Source of the DNA: CAZEVY01 sp964515555
GTDB taxonomy: Bacteria; Acidobacteriota; Terriglobia; Bryobacterales; Bryobacteraceae
DNA length: 64,000 bases
Assembly (NCBI GenBank): GCA_964515555.1
Contig: CAZEVY010000014.1
Location: 1 to 64,000 of the forward strand
Direction of reading: 5' to 3'
Below the pieces are notes generated by a model, which saw nothing but the letters and a program-made list of their open reading frames with translations, was not told the origin of the DNA and did not search any database. Of the stretch, positions 6,633 to 15,147 are shown in pieces. Position numbers and translations under genes: made by a program. The stretch's first letter is position 1. Each line of letters begins with the position of its first letter.

Positions 6633-9050
6633 ATGCGTGCGGCAATCATCCTCTTGATGCTGGTTTCCGCACTCCTCGCACAGCCCCACGACCACGAGCC
6701 GCCGCCGATGCCGGTCATCGCGCCGGCGCTGAAGAAACCGCTGCTGCTCATCCGCGAGGGCAAGACCGCCGAGGCCCGCGAGGAGCTGAATCGCCTACTC
6801 ACCAAGGACCCCGCCGACGCCGAGATCCACTACCAGATCGCGCGCTCGCACCTGATGGATTTCTACGGCTCGGGCAACCGCACCTCGCTCGCCCTCGCCA
6901 TGGAGGCGCTCGCCTCGACGCTGCGCCGCAATCCGAACCACGTCTACGCCCTCCAGTCCAAGGCGACCATTCACGCGCGCGCCGAGCTTCTCTACTACGA
7001 CCCCAACCTCGCCTACGAGCTGGCCCAGCGCGTCGCCCGCCTACAGCCTTACGCTAACGAGTACCTGCTCAACCTCTCCGAGTGGCTCTCCGGCGAAGTG
7101 CGATTCAACACCGAGAGCGAACACCGCGTGCCGCACGACCCCGCCACGGGCATCGACCGCTCCATCGCTCTGCTGGACCGCATCATCGACGTGGCGCAGC
7201 CGCACTCGGCCGAGGAGTCGCTGGCGCTTTTCGGGATGGGCCGCGCGCATGCCAAGCGCGGCAATTATCCGGAATCCGTCGGATTTTTCCGCCTGGCGCT
7301 CAGCCGCCCGCCCGCAGGGGCCCCGCGCGCCGACGTTCTTCGCGAGCTCGGCGTCAGCTACTACCGTCTCGGCGACTTCGGCCAGGCCGCGCGCACCTTC
7401 TACGAAGCCTTCCAGTCGCGGCCGGATCGCATCGGCCAGTGGCTCCTCAAGGCCGCGCTGGACGGCTGGAAGGACGCTCCGCCGCCGATGCCCGCCGGGG
7501 CGGTATTTCCCGCCGCCGAACCGAAGCTCGACCCCGCCGCGCTGCTCGAGTTCGAGGACATCGCGCCGCGTCTCGGCCTCAACCGCAAGGACGGCAACGG
7601 GACCTGCGCCTGGAACGACTACGACCGCGACGGCAGGCCCGATCTGCTCCTCTCCGGCAGCGGCACCTTCATCGCGCTCTATCGCAACGAAGGCGAGCGC
7701 TTCCGCGAAGTGACAAAAGAGACGGGACTCGCCGGAATTCCCTCCGGATATAGTCTGAATTTCGTCGATTATGACAACGACGGATTCCCCGACATCTATA
7801 TTTCGATGAACGGCTGGAACGGGCCGATGGCCAACCGCCTGCTGCGCAATACCGGCAAGGGCCGCTTCATCGACGTGACGAAAGCGAGCGGCGCCGGCGA
7901 CCCCGGCTCCGGCTTCGTCTCGCTCTGGGGCGATCTCGACAACGACGGCCTGCTCGACTTCGCCGTCGCCAACGGCGTGCTGAAAGATGGCTCGGTTCCC
8001 CAGATCTACCGCAACAAGGGCGACGGCTCATTCGTCAACATGACGCTCGCGGCGGGCATCCATGAGCCGCCCACGCACGGGACCATCGGCATCGCGCTCG
8101 GCGACTACGACCGGGACGGCGACCTCGACTTATTCATGAACGGCCTCAACACGTCGCCGAACCGGCTCTATCGCAACGAGGGCGGTTTCCGGTTCGCCGA
8201 CGTGACCGCGAAGGCCGGCGTCGTGCAGCCCGCGCACAACGGCTTCGTGGCTTTTTTCGCCGACTACAACAACGACGCCTGGCCCGACCTGCTCACGACG
8301 AGCCTGGCGCCGTGGAACGCCGTGGTGGAGGGACTCACGAGGATGTTCGCGGTTCCCGATCGGGCTTCGATTCATCCGGATTCCGTGCGGCTGTTCCGCA
8401 ACAACCGCGACGGGACGTTCACCGACGTCACCTGGGAGTCGAAGCTTTATTACCCGATGGGCGTCATGGGCGCGGGCGTCGCCGACCTCGACAACGACGG
8501 CTTCGTGGACTTCTACTTCGGCACCGGCGACCCGCAGTTGAGCCGCCTGGAGCCGAATCGCTTCTTCCGCAGCAACGGCGACGGCACGTTCACCGACTAC
8601 ACGTCGAAGACCGGCTTCGCGCGGCCCGGCAACAAGGGGCATGGAGTGACGTTCATCGACATCGACGAGGACGGCGACCTGGACGTCTACGCGCAGCTCG
8701 GCGGCCACTACCAGGGCGACCACGTCGAGAATGCCTTTTATCGCAACTTGAAGGGGAATCGGAATCACTGGCTCCAGGTGGATCTGGTGGGCACGCGCGC
8801 GAATCGCGACGCCATCGGCGCGCAACTGGTGGCGGTGGCGGGCGACCTGACGCAGCACCGCGAGGTCAAGGGCAGCGAGGGTTTCGGATCCACCAGCCCG
8901 TTCCGCGCGCACTTCGGGCTGGGGAGCCGCGGCAAGGTCGACACGCTGACGGTGGTGTGGCCCGGCGGCGCGACGGCGCGCTATATGGATATCGCGGCCG
9001 GCCAGCGCATCGAGATTCGCGAGGGAGAGACCGGCTGGCGAAAGAGGTGA
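6633..9050 (+). CDS. Exported TPR / FG-GAP repeat / ASPIC-UnbV (CRTAC1-like) protein
   Basis: An 805-residue secreted protein. It has a signal peptide (MRAAIILLMLVSALLAQ), then a TPR-like helical region (about residues 30-300: AREELNRLLTKDPADAEIHYQIA, GNYPESVGFFRLAL). About seven FG-GAP/VCBS calcium-binding repeats follow (DYDRDGRPDLLLSG, DYDNDGFPDIYIS, DLDNDGLLDFAV, DYDRDGDLDLFM, DLDNDGFVDFYF, DIDEDGDLDVYA). The C-terminus is an ASPIC/UnbV domain (EGFGSTSPFRAHFGLG, VVWPGGATARY). Such proteins are common in Acidobacteria, and their role is unknown beyond surface binding. The ATG is chosen because it begins the signal peptide; the open frame upstream is antisense to imuA. Confidence 0.9.
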   Translation: MRAAIILLMLVSALLAQPHDHEPPPMPVIAPALKKPLLLIREGKTAEAREELNRLLTKDPADAEIHYQIARSHLMDFYGSGNRTSLALAMEALASTLRRNPNHVYALQSKATIHARAELLYYDPNLAYELAQRVARLQPYANEYLLNLSEWLSGEVRFNTESEHRVPHDPATGIDRSIALLDRIIDVAQPHSAEESLALFGMGRAHAKRGNYPESVGFFRLALSRPPAGAPRADVLRELGVSYYRLGDFGQAARTFYEAFQSRPDRIGQWLLKAALDGWKDAPPPMPAGAVFPAAEPKLDPAALLEFEDIAPRLGLNRKDGNGTCAWNDYDRDGRPDLLLSGSGTFIALYRNEGERFREVTKETGLAGIPSGYSLNFVDYDNDGFPDIYISMNGWNGPMANRLLRNTGKGRFIDVTKASGAGDPGSGFVSLWGDLDNDGLLDFAVANGVLKDGSVPQIYRNKGDGSFVNMTLAAGIHEPPTHGTIGIALGDYDRDGDLDLFMNGLNTSPNRLYRNEGGFRFADVTAKAGVVQPAHNGFVAFFADYNNDAWPDLLTTSLAPWNAVVEGLTRMFAVPDRASIHPDSVRLFRNNRDGTFTDVTWESKLYYPMGVMGAGVADLDNDGFVDFYFGTGDPQLSRLEPNRFFRSNGDGTFTDYTSKTGFARPGNKGHGVTFIDIDEDGDLDVYAQLGGHYQGDHVENAFYRNLKGNRNHWLQVDLVGTRANRDAIGAQLVAVAGDLTQHREVKGSEGFGSTSPFRAHFGLGSRGKVDTLTVVWPGGATARYMDIAAGQRIEIREGETGWRKR

Positions 9051-9116
9051 GGAACATTCAGCCGCCGTCGAACGCCGCCAGCGACGGCACTCGATCGGGA
9101 GTATACTGACTTCGCG

Positions 9117-10175
9117 GTGAACTCCGAAGGCCAGCGGAGGTCTGTTTCCCACCTGCGCTTTCGTTGCCAGGGTATTCCGGCAACCCAGTTCAAGGATTGG
9201 CGAAGGCGCGCCGACCGGGCGGGCGTGAAGACGGCGTTCGTCGCAACGGGCGCCCTGCTGGTGGCGGCCAGCATGATCGTCCCCGGCGACCGGCACGCGC
9301 AGGTTCCAACGAATCGCTCCATAGCCGTGCAATCCGTTCCTCCCGCCGGGAGTCCGCCGGTTTCGGGGTGCGCGGCCTGCGCATTCTTCCTGAACCGCCC
9401 CGTCGAAGGGAAGCTGAGCTACTCCGTTCACGCCGGCGACGCCGACATCACCAGTCGAACGATGCTGCTGACGGTAAAGAGCGCACAGGGAAATCCTATC
9501 GTCGTTCTTGCGCCCCTCACTCCGTTTCCGCCCGATTCCCTGATTCGCGCCGAGATCCGCGTCGCCGACCCCGACGGCGAGGTCACACACTCGCTCGAGT
9601 TCAGGACGGGGCCCGCGCCGCCCGCCGCCGCACTCGCCCGTTACGGATTCGAGGAGAACAACGCAAGCCTGTCGGCCCAGGGCGATTTCTCGGCGTCTCT
9701 GGCCCTGGGCGTTCTGGTTCCCCGGGAAGGCGCCCGCATGGGCGTTCTGTCGACCGGATCGATGCTCGGTGGTGAGGCCGTGACGGAAACGACCTCGCTC
9801 CTGTCGATGGGTCCGTTCTCCGTTCCGGGCGCAAGCGGGGACGATCGGCAGGTTACCCTCCAATACGACTTTCTTTCCGCCGAATTCGACCAATACGTCG
9901 GCACACAATTCGACGACGCGTTCCTGGTGATCCTCTCCGGCCCGCAAGGGGCGCAGGCCCGCCTGGTCACCTCGGTAAACGCGGTTGGTCGCGAGGCGTC
10001 GGTTCCGCCGACGGGTGAAGTGTTGCCGCAAGGAGCGATGGAGCACACGGATTGGCGGACGTTCACGCTTCGGGCGCGCGTCGGCCGGACGGCCTGCCTG
10101 ACGTTCATCCTCACCGACGTCGGCGACGCCGCGCTGGAATCCGTCGTCGCGCTGGATTCGATCGCGCTGCAATAG
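9117..10175 (+). CDS. Exported protein with choice-of-anchor-type beta domain
   Basis: Up to 352 residues with a hydrophobic export segment (VKTAFVATGALLVAASMIV) preceded by about 36 charged residues. The start may therefore be the GTG at 9226 instead of the GTG at 9117. The C-terminal half (LQYDFLSAEFDQYVGTQFDD, VILSGPQG, LTFILTDVGD) resembles the extracellular beta-sandwich found in choice-of-anchor proteins. The N-terminal part (CAACAFFLNRPVEGKLSYSV) has a CxxC pair and is unrecognised. A TATACT hexamer ends 9 nt before the GTG at 9117, and there is no Shine-Dalgarno sequence. Function unknown. Confidence 0.7.
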   Translation: MNSEGQRRSVSHLRFRCQGIPATQFKDWRRRADRAGVKTAFVATGALLVAASMIVPGDRHAQVPTNRSIAVQSVPPAGSPPVSGCAACAFFLNRPVEGKLSYSVHAGDADITSRTMLLTVKSAQGNPIVVLAPLTPFPPDSLIRAEIRVADPDGEVTHSLEFRTGPAPPAAALARYGFEENNASLSAQGDFSASLALGVLVPREGARMGVLSTGSMLGGEAVTETTSLLSMGPFSVPGASGDDRQVTLQYDFLSAEFDQYVGTQFDDAFLVILSGPQGAQARLVTSVNAVGREASVPPTGEVLPQGAMEHTDWRTFTLRARVGRTACLTFILTDVGDAALESVVALDSIALQ

Positions 10176-10189
10176 AGGGGAGATTGAAA

Positions 10190-10648
10190 ATGGATGGAGT
10201 GTCTGCGATTTCACTGATTCTCATCGCATCCTTCACGATCGAGAGAATCGTCAGCGGGCTGCTGTTCGCCCTCGGATTCCTGGACGCCTGGTCACGGAAG
10301 TTTCCCGATCCGGCCGCCATCGCCGACCCGATCGCCCGCACCGCGGCCGAGAAGAAGACGAAACTGGTTTCGTTCGCCTTCGCCTGCGTTCTCGGTATCG
10401 GCGTGATCGGCTGGTACGGGCAGGTACGCGTCTTGAAGGCGATGCTCGGGACCGGCGTCAGTCCCGTCCTCGACATCATCGTCACGGGTCTGGCGCTGGT
10501 GGCCGGCGCGGACCGGATCGGGGCGATCCTGAAGATGCCGGGTGCGCCCGGCGTCGAACGGAAACCTCCGGAGCCGATCGAGATTCGCGGCACCCTGGTT
10601 TTGGACGACAGCGGCTCGAAGCGTGTGACGGGCGCCGGCATGGGGTGA
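10190..10648 (+). CDS. Small membrane protein, unknown function
   Basis: A 152-residue protein with three likely membrane segments: ISLILIASFTIERIVSGLLFA near the N-terminus, LVSFAFACVLGIGVIGWYG in the middle, and VLDIIVTGLALVAGADRIGAIL. A Pro-rich soluble tail (APGVERKPPEPIEIRG) follows. AGAGGGGA lies 8-10 bases before the ATG, a good ribosome binding site, and the gene starts 14 nt after its neighbour, so the two are probably co-transcribed. I do not recognise the family. A hairpin just after the stop may terminate this unit before the his operon. Confidence 0.75.
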   Translation: MDGVSAISLILIASFTIERIVSGLLFALGFLDAWSRKFPDPAAIADPIARTAAEKKTKLVSFAFACVLGIGVIGWYGQVRVLKAMLGTGVSPVLDIIVTGLALVAGADRIGAILKMPGAPGVERKPPEPIEIRGTLVLDDSGSKRVTGAGMG

Positions 10649-10657
10649 GCGCACATT

Positions 10658-10695
10658 CCCGGCGTATTCCACGGCGGATGCACGCCGGGCATTTT
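10658..10695 (+). terminator. Terminator-like hairpin before the his promoter
   Basis: CCCGGCGT (10658-10665) pairs perfectly with ACGCCGGG (10682-10689) across a 16-nt loop and is followed by CATTTT. The stem is strong but the T-run is short, so termination efficiency is uncertain. It sits just downstream of the small membrane protein gene and just upstream of the his leader promoter, where a transcription boundary is expected. Confidence 0.5.
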
Positions 10696-10717
10696 CCCAT
10701 TCAACGGTGCGCGATTC

Positions 10718-10726
10718 TGCTATACT
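10718..10726 (+). promoter_or_regulatory. Extended -10 promoter of the his leader
   Basis: TGC-TATACT is an extended -10 element (TGN plus a five-of-six -10 hexamer). The expected transcription start is at about 10733, only about two bases before the leader ATG, so the leader peptide would be translated from a leaderless or nearly leaderless transcript. No good -35 hexamer is visible, which is tolerable for an extended -10 promoter. Confidence 0.6.
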
Positions 10727-10734
10727 GTCCCTTC

Positions 10735-10788
10735 ATGACGCCTGCCACGAGCCGCCATCATCACCATGGCCGCCGGGCGTGTGTCTGA
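10735..10788 (+). CDS. hisL: his operon leader peptide with four consecutive histidines
   Basis: A 17-codon frame reads MTPATSRHHHHGRRACV and stops. The four His codons (CAT CAT CAC CAT, 10756-10767) are consecutive. The frame sits between a promoter and a perfect-stem terminator immediately ahead of hisI. This is the classical arrangement for attenuation: scarcity of charged His-tRNA stalls the ribosome at the His run and prevents the terminator from forming. The segment CGGGCG (10774-10779), just after the His codons, can pair with CGCCCG (10817-10822) of the terminator 5' arm as an antiterminator. Too short for standard gene calling. Confidence 0.85.
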   Translation: MTPATSRHHHHGRRACV

Positions 10789-10817
10789 ACGGGTTTCCAC
10801 GAAATCCTGAAAGCAGC

Positions 10818-10845
10818 GCCCGCCAAGGCAACGGCGGGCTTTTTT
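10818..10845 (+). terminator. his attenuator terminator
   Basis: GCCCGCC (10818-10824) and GGCGGGC (10833-10839) form a perfect 7-bp GC stem with an 8-nt loop, followed by six T residues. Lying between the His-rich leader peptide and hisI, only 12 nt before the hisI ATG, it can serve only as a conditional terminator of the his operon. An upstream small hairpin, GGGTTTC-CAC-GAAATCC (10791-10807), could act as a pause or alternative structure. Confidence 0.85.
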
Positions 10846-10856
10846 GTTGGTGTGCG

Positions 10857-11237
10857 ATGAACCTCGACTTTACAAAACTCAACGGGCTGGTGACCGCCGT
10901 CATCCAGGATGACGCCAGCGGGCGCGTGCTCATGGTGGGCTTCATGAACGAAGAGGCCTTCCGGCGCACGGTGGAATCGGGCTATGCGACCTTTTACAGC
11001 CGGTCGCGCGACAAGCTGTGGCTGAAGGGGGAGACGTCGGGGCATCGCCTGGCGGTCAAGGAGATTCGCACGGACTGCGACCGCGACGCCGTGCTCGTGC
11101 GCGTCCAGGCGCTCGGCCCCGGCGTCTGCCACGAAGGCTACGAGAGCTGTTTCTTTCGCGCGCTGCGCGGCGGCGAGTGGTCGAACGTTGACGAGCGCGC
11201 CTACGACCCCGGCGTCGTGTATGGGAGCGGTCAGTGA
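10857..11237 (+). CDS. hisI: Phosphoribosyl-AMP cyclohydrolase HisI
   Basis: A 126-residue single-domain enzyme that opens the adenine ring of phosphoribosyl-AMP in histidine synthesis. The typical start region LVTAVIQDDASGRVLMVGFMN and the metal-binding stretch DCDRDAVLVRVQ...GPGVCHEGYESCFF, with its conserved cysteines, are complete. There is no C-terminal HisE (PR-ATP pyrophosphatase) domain. The ATG is placed where similarity begins; an open frame upstream belongs to the leader. There is no clear Shine-Dalgarno sequence after the attenuator T-run. The stop overlaps the hisG start. Confidence 0.95.
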   Translation: MNLDFTKLNGLVTAVIQDDASGRVLMVGFMNEEAFRRTVESGYATFYSRSRDKLWLKGETSGHRLAVKEIRTDCDRDAVLVRVQALGPGVCHEGYESCFFRALRGGEWSNVDERAYDPGVVYGSGQ

Positions 11238-12181
11238 AACGCTCGCTTGGACCGCGCACAACGGAGCGCCGCGGCGGCGTCCGGAAGGCCGGCAAGGAGG
11301 CCGCAGCGCCCTGTGCGCTCAAACTGGGAATCCCGAAAGGCAGCCTCGAGAACGCCACAATCGACCTGTTCCGCCGCGCGGGCTTCAACATCTCCACAAG
11401 CACGCGATCCTACTTCCCTTCGATCGACGACCCGGAAATCGAGTGCATGCTCATCCGCGCGCAGGAGATGGCGCGCTACGTCGACGACGGCATCCTCGAC
11501 GCCGGTCTGACGGGCCGCGACTGGGTGATGGAAAACGAAGCCGACGTGGTGGTGGTCGCCGATCTCATCTACGCCAAGCAGAGCTTCGGCAAGGTGCGCT
11601 GGGTACTGGCGGCGCCGGAAGGGTCGGCGTTCCAATCGGTGAAGGACCTCGAGGGCAAGATCATCGCGACGGAGCTGGTCGGCGCGACGCGGCGCTATCT
11701 GGCGGCGCACGGCGTAAAGGCGAAGGTCGAATTCAGTTGGGGCGCCACCGAGGTGAAGCCGCCGGTGCTGGCCGACGCCATCGTCGAGGTGACCGAGACG
11801 GGGTCGTCGCTGCGCGCCAACAAGCTGCGGATACTCGACACGGTGCTCGAATCGAACACGCAGCTCATCGCCAATCACGGCTCCTGGGGCGACCCGTGGA
11901 AGCGGCGCAAACTGGAAGACATCCGCATGCTGCTCGATGGCGCGATCGCGGCGCTCGGCAAGGTCGGGCTGATGCTGAATGTGCACAAGGACGCGCTGGG
12001 CGCGGTGCTCGCCGTGCTGCCCGCGCTGAAGAATCCGACCATCTCGCCGCTGAGCTCGGGCGATTGGCTGGCGGTGAACACGATCCTCGACGAATCCACG
12101 GTGCGGACGATTATTCCGCGGCTGAAGGAGGCCGGGGCGCAGGGGATCGTCGAGTATCCGCTGAACAAGATCGTGATGTGA
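11234..12181 (+). CDS. hisG: ATP phosphoribosyltransferase HisG (long form)
   Basis: Catalyses the first committed step, from ATP and PRPP to phosphoribosyl-ATP. The 315-residue product has the substrate-binding core (LKLGIPKGSLENATIDLFRR, DAGLTGRDWVMEN, IATELVGATRRYL) and a C-terminal segment (VGLMLNVHKDALGAVLAVLP, TIIPRLKEAGAQGIVEYPLNK) corresponding to the ACT-like regulatory domain of long HisG. It should therefore be feedback-inhibited by histidine and not need HisZ. A 30-residue basic N-terminal extension precedes the conserved start. The GTG overlaps the hisI stop (GTGA). Confidence 0.95.
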   Translation: MKRSLGPRTTERRGGVRKAGKEAAAPCALKLGIPKGSLENATIDLFRRAGFNISTSTRSYFPSIDDPEIECMLIRAQEMARYVDDGILDAGLTGRDWVMENEADVVVVADLIYAKQSFGKVRWVLAAPEGSAFQSVKDLEGKIIATELVGATRRYLAAHGVKAKVEFSWGATEVKPPVLADAIVEVTETGSSLRANKLRILDTVLESNTQLIANHGSWGDPWKRRKLEDIRMLLDGAIAALGKVGLMLNVHKDALGAVLAVLPALKNPTISPLSSGDWLAVNTILDESTVRTIIPRLKEAGAQGIVEYPLNKIVM

Positions 12182-12185
12182 GGCG

Positions 12186-13427
12186 ATGATCCGGATCGTC
12201 GAATCGAAGGACGTGGCGGGGCTGCTCCGGCGGCGTTCGGCGCGGCTGGACAAGGCCGAGGCGGTGGTGCGCCCGATTATCGACGATGTCCGCAAGCGCG
12301 GCGATAAAGCCCTGGTCGAGTACGCGCGGCGGTTCGACGGGTTGGAAGGCGCGAGCGTGGCTGTGGAGTCCGAGGCGCTCGCGCGGGCGCGCCGGCGGCT
12401 CACGCGCGAGATGCGGGAGGCGCTCCGGAAGGCTTCCGCGAATATCCGGGCGTTCGCGAAGATGCAGATGCCCGCGGCGCAGACTCGCGCGGTTTCGCCG
12501 GGGCTCCGCGTCGGCCAGATCGTCCGGCCGCTCGATTCGGTGGCCGCCTACATTCCCGGAGGCCGGTATCCGCTGCCGTCGACGCTCATGATGACGGTGG
12601 TTCCCGCGCAGGTAGCCGGCGTCGCGAATATCTCGGTCGCATGCCCGCAGCCCGCACCCGTGATCCTCGGCACGGCGGCCTGGTTGGGCGCGACGCATGT
12701 GTTCCGCATGGGCGGCGCGCACGCCATCGCGGCGTTCGCCTACGGAACCCGTACGGTCCCGCGCGCCGACCGTATCGCCGGACCCGGGAACATTTACGTC
12801 GCCGCGGCGAAGAAGCTGCTGGCCGGCGAGGTCGGAATCGACTTTGTCGCGGGGCCGACGGAGATTCTGATCATCGCCGCACAGGGAGACCCCACCTGGA
12901 TAGCCGCCGACATGCTGGCGCAGGCCGAGCACGACACCGACGCCAGCGCCGTGCTGCTGACGACGTCGCGAAAGCTGGGCCGCGCGGTCGGGATGGAGAT
13001 CGAGCGGCAACTGGCGACGCTGCCGACGGCGGGAGTGGCACGGCATTCGATCGATCGCAATGGCGCGATCGTCATCGTGCGATCGCTGGAGGAAGCGCTG
13101 GAGATCTCGAATCGCTTCGCGCCGGAGCACCTGAGCATCCCCGATCGCAGCTTGCTGCCGTTGGTGCGCCACGCGGGCAGCGTCTTCGTCGGGCCGACGA
13201 GTCCCGAGGCGGCGGGAGATTACGCCTCCGGTCCGAATCACGTGCTGCCCACCAACGGCCTGGCGCGGCTGCGCGGCGGACTCTCGGCGATGGACTTCGT
13301 CAAGGTGATCTCGGTGCAGGAGCTGAGCGCCGGGGCGCTGAAGAGCCTCGCGTCGTCGATTACCACGCTGGCCCGTGCGGAGGGCCTGGAGGCCCACGCG
13401 CGCTCAGTCGAGGTACGGCTGCCGTGA
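12186..13427 (+). CDS. hisD: Histidinol dehydrogenase HisD
   Basis: Performs the final two oxidations from histidinol to histidine using NAD and zinc. The 413-residue product shows VAAYIPGGRYPLPSTLMMTV, GAHAIAAFAYGTRTVPR, KIAGPGN-type sequence (DRIAGPGNIYVAAAKKLL), the catalytic QAEHDTDASAVLL region and ASGPNHVLPTNGLAR, all hallmarks of the family. Its length is normal. The ATG lies 4 nt after hisG, and the gene ends overlapping the hisC GTG. Part of the translationally coupled his operon. Confidence 0.95.
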   Translation: MIRIVESKDVAGLLRRRSARLDKAEAVVRPIIDDVRKRGDKALVEYARRFDGLEGASVAVESEALARARRRLTREMREALRKASANIRAFAKMQMPAAQTRAVSPGLRVGQIVRPLDSVAAYIPGGRYPLPSTLMMTVVPAQVAGVANISVACPQPAPVILGTAAWLGATHVFRMGGAHAIAAFAYGTRTVPRADRIAGPGNIYVAAAKKLLAGEVGIDFVAGPTEILIIAAQGDPTWIAADMLAQAEHDTDASAVLLTTSRKLGRAVGMEIERQLATLPTAGVARHSIDRNGAIVIVRSLEEALEISNRFAPEHLSIPDRSLLPLVRHAGSVFVGPTSPEAAGDYASGPNHVLPTNGLARLRGGLSAMDFVKVISVQELSAGALKSLASSITTLARAEGLEAHARSVEVRLP

Positions 13428-14473
13428 GCCTCAGTCCTCGCCGCGCCGTGCTTGACATGGCGCCCTACTCGCCGCCGACCGCGGGCCGCGCCGGCAAGCT
13501 TCGGCTCGATTTCAACGAGAACACCGTCGGCGCGTCGCCGCGGGTCGTCGAGAGATTGCGCGAGGCCGTGAGCGCGCCCGCTCTCGCCGTGTATCCCGAG
13601 TATGCCGAAACGAAGCCGAAGCTGGCGGCGTTCTTCGGCGTGCGCCCGGAGGAGTTCATTCTCACGAATGGCACCGACGAGGCCATTCAGGTGCTTGTGA
13701 ACACGTTCGTCGAAACGGGCGGCGATGTCGTGCTGCTGCGCCCGTCGTATGCGATGTATCGCTTTTATTGCGAGGTGGCGGGCGCTTCCATCCGCGAGGT
13801 GGACTACCGGCGGGAGGATCTGGCGTTTCCGCTGGAAGAGCTGCTCGACGCGATCGCACCGGCGACGCGCGGCGTGCTGATCGCGAATCCCAACAATCCC
13901 ACCGGCACGGGCGTCGGCATCGACGGCGTGAGGCGCATTCTGGAGCGCGCCCCCGGGGCGGCGGTGCTGATCGACGAGGCCTACTTCGAGTTTTCCGGCG
14001 TGACCGCACTCGCGCGGATCGCCGAATTCCCGAACCTTTTCGTGAGCCGCACGTTCTCCAAGGTGTACGGCATGGCGGCGATGCGGCTGGGGTGTCTGTT
14101 CTCGCAGGCGCCGAACGTCGCCTATCTGCACAAGGCGCAGTCGCCGTACAGCGTGAATATGCTGGCGGCGATCGCGGCGCAAGCGGCGATCGAGGACACG
14201 GCCTACGTGCGCGACTATGTCGCCGAAGCGCTGGCGGCGCGGGCGATGCTGTGCGCGGGATTCGACCGGCTCGGCGTGCGCTACTACAAGAGCGAGGCCA
14301 ACTTCGTCCTGTTCCACGCCGGCGACCGCGCCGTCGAATTGCGCGACCGCCTCCGCGAGCGCGGCGTGCTGGTGCGCGACCGCAGCTACGAGATCGCCGG
14401 CTGCGTGCGGGTGACGGTGGGGACGCGCGAACAGATCGGCCGCTTTCTCGCGGCGCTCGAGGAGATGCTGTGA
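13424..14473 (+). CDS. hisC: Histidinol-phosphate aminotransferase HisC
   Basis: A fold-type I PLP enzyme of 349 residues converting imidazole-acetol phosphate to histidinol phosphate. KLRLDFNENTVGASP marks the substrate-binding start and GTDEAIQVLVNTF and NPNNPTGTG the cofactor pocket. IDEAYFEFSG precedes the PLP-lysine motif FVSRTFSKVYGMAAMRLG. The GTG start overlaps the hisD stop (GTGA); an ATG eleven codons downstream is an alternative. The stop overlaps the start of the HAD gene. Confidence 0.94.
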   Translation: MSLSPRRAVLDMAPYSPPTAGRAGKLRLDFNENTVGASPRVVERLREAVSAPALAVYPEYAETKPKLAAFFGVRPEEFILTNGTDEAIQVLVNTFVETGGDVVLLRPSYAMYRFYCEVAGASIREVDYRREDLAFPLEELLDAIAPATRGVLIANPNNPTGTGVGIDGVRRILERAPGAAVLIDEAYFEFSGVTALARIAEFPNLFVSRTFSKVYGMAAMRLGCLFSQAPNVAYLHKAQSPYSVNMLAAIAAQAAIEDTAYVRDYVAEALAARAMLCAGFDRLGVRYYKSEANFVLFHAGDRAVELRDRLRERGVLVRDRSYEIAGCVRVTVGTREQIGRFLAALEEML

Positions 14474-15147
14474 CGCGAGAGATCCTCGTCTTCGACATGG
14501 ACGGCGTGCTGGTGGACGTGCGCGAGTCGTACCGCGAGACGATCTGCCGCACGGTGGAGCACTTCACGGGCCGGGCGATCACGCGCGAGCTGGTGCAGCG
14601 GTATAAGAACGAGGGCGGCTGGAACAACGACTGGGCGCTTTCGCACCGTATCGCACTCGATCTTGGCGCCGACGTGCCATACGACCAACTCACGGCGTAC
14701 TTCCAGAAGCTCTTCCTCGGCAACGGCGACGATGGTCTCATCGCGCGCGAGCGCTGGTTTCCGCGTGACGGCCTGCTCGACGATCTCGCCGCGCGCTTCC
14801 GTCTGGCGATCTTCACCGGCCGTCCCCGCGGCGAAGCCGCCATTACGCTGCGGCGCTTCGGCGTCGAGCGCGTATTCGACCCGGTGATCGGAGAAGAGGA
14901 CGTCGCCCGCGGCAAGCCGGCTCCGGACGGGCTGGTCAAGATAATCGGCGCCAACCCGGGGGCGAGGATCTGGTATGTCGGCGACACGGTGGACGACGCC
15001 CGCAGCGCGCGTGCGGCCGGCGTGCCGTTCGTCGGCGTGGCGGCGCGCGAGAGTTACCGGCGCGAGGATCTGCTGGCGAGCTTCCGGCGCGAGAGCGCGC
15101 TCGCCGTGGTCGAGAACATTAACGAGCTGCCGGAGGTGCTGCCATGA
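14470..15147 (+). CDS. HAD-family hydrolase, probable histidinol-phosphatase
   Basis: A 225-residue HAD subfamily IA protein: motif I VFDMDGVLVDV with the nucleophile and acid/base Asp, a helical cap, motif II IFTGRP, motif III lysine in GKPAPDGL, and motif IV YVGDTVDDARSA. It is co-translated inside the his operon, overlapping hisC upstream and hisB downstream by 4 nt each. hisB here has only the dehydratase domain and no PHP-type or HisN-type phosphatase gene is present in the window. The simplest inference is that it supplies the missing histidinol-phosphate phosphatase step. HAD members of this type (TIGR01548-like) are known beside his genes elsewhere. Confidence 0.8.
   Translation: MTREILVFDMDGVLVDVRESYRETICRTVEHFTGRAITRELVQRYKNEGGWNNDWALSHRIALDLGADVPYDQLTAYFQKLFLGNGDDGLIARERWFPRDGLLDDLAARFRLAIFTGRPRGEAAITLRRFGVERVFDPVIGEEDVARGKPAPDGLVKIIGANPGARIWYVGDTVDDARSARAAGVPFVGVAARESYRREDLLASFRRESALAVVENINELPEVLP

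Noticed and set aside
8130..10214. Reverse open frame of 694 codons
   Set aside because: It is antisense to the ASPIC/FG-GAP gene and the next gene, with Arg/His-rich shadow composition typical of high-GC DNA.
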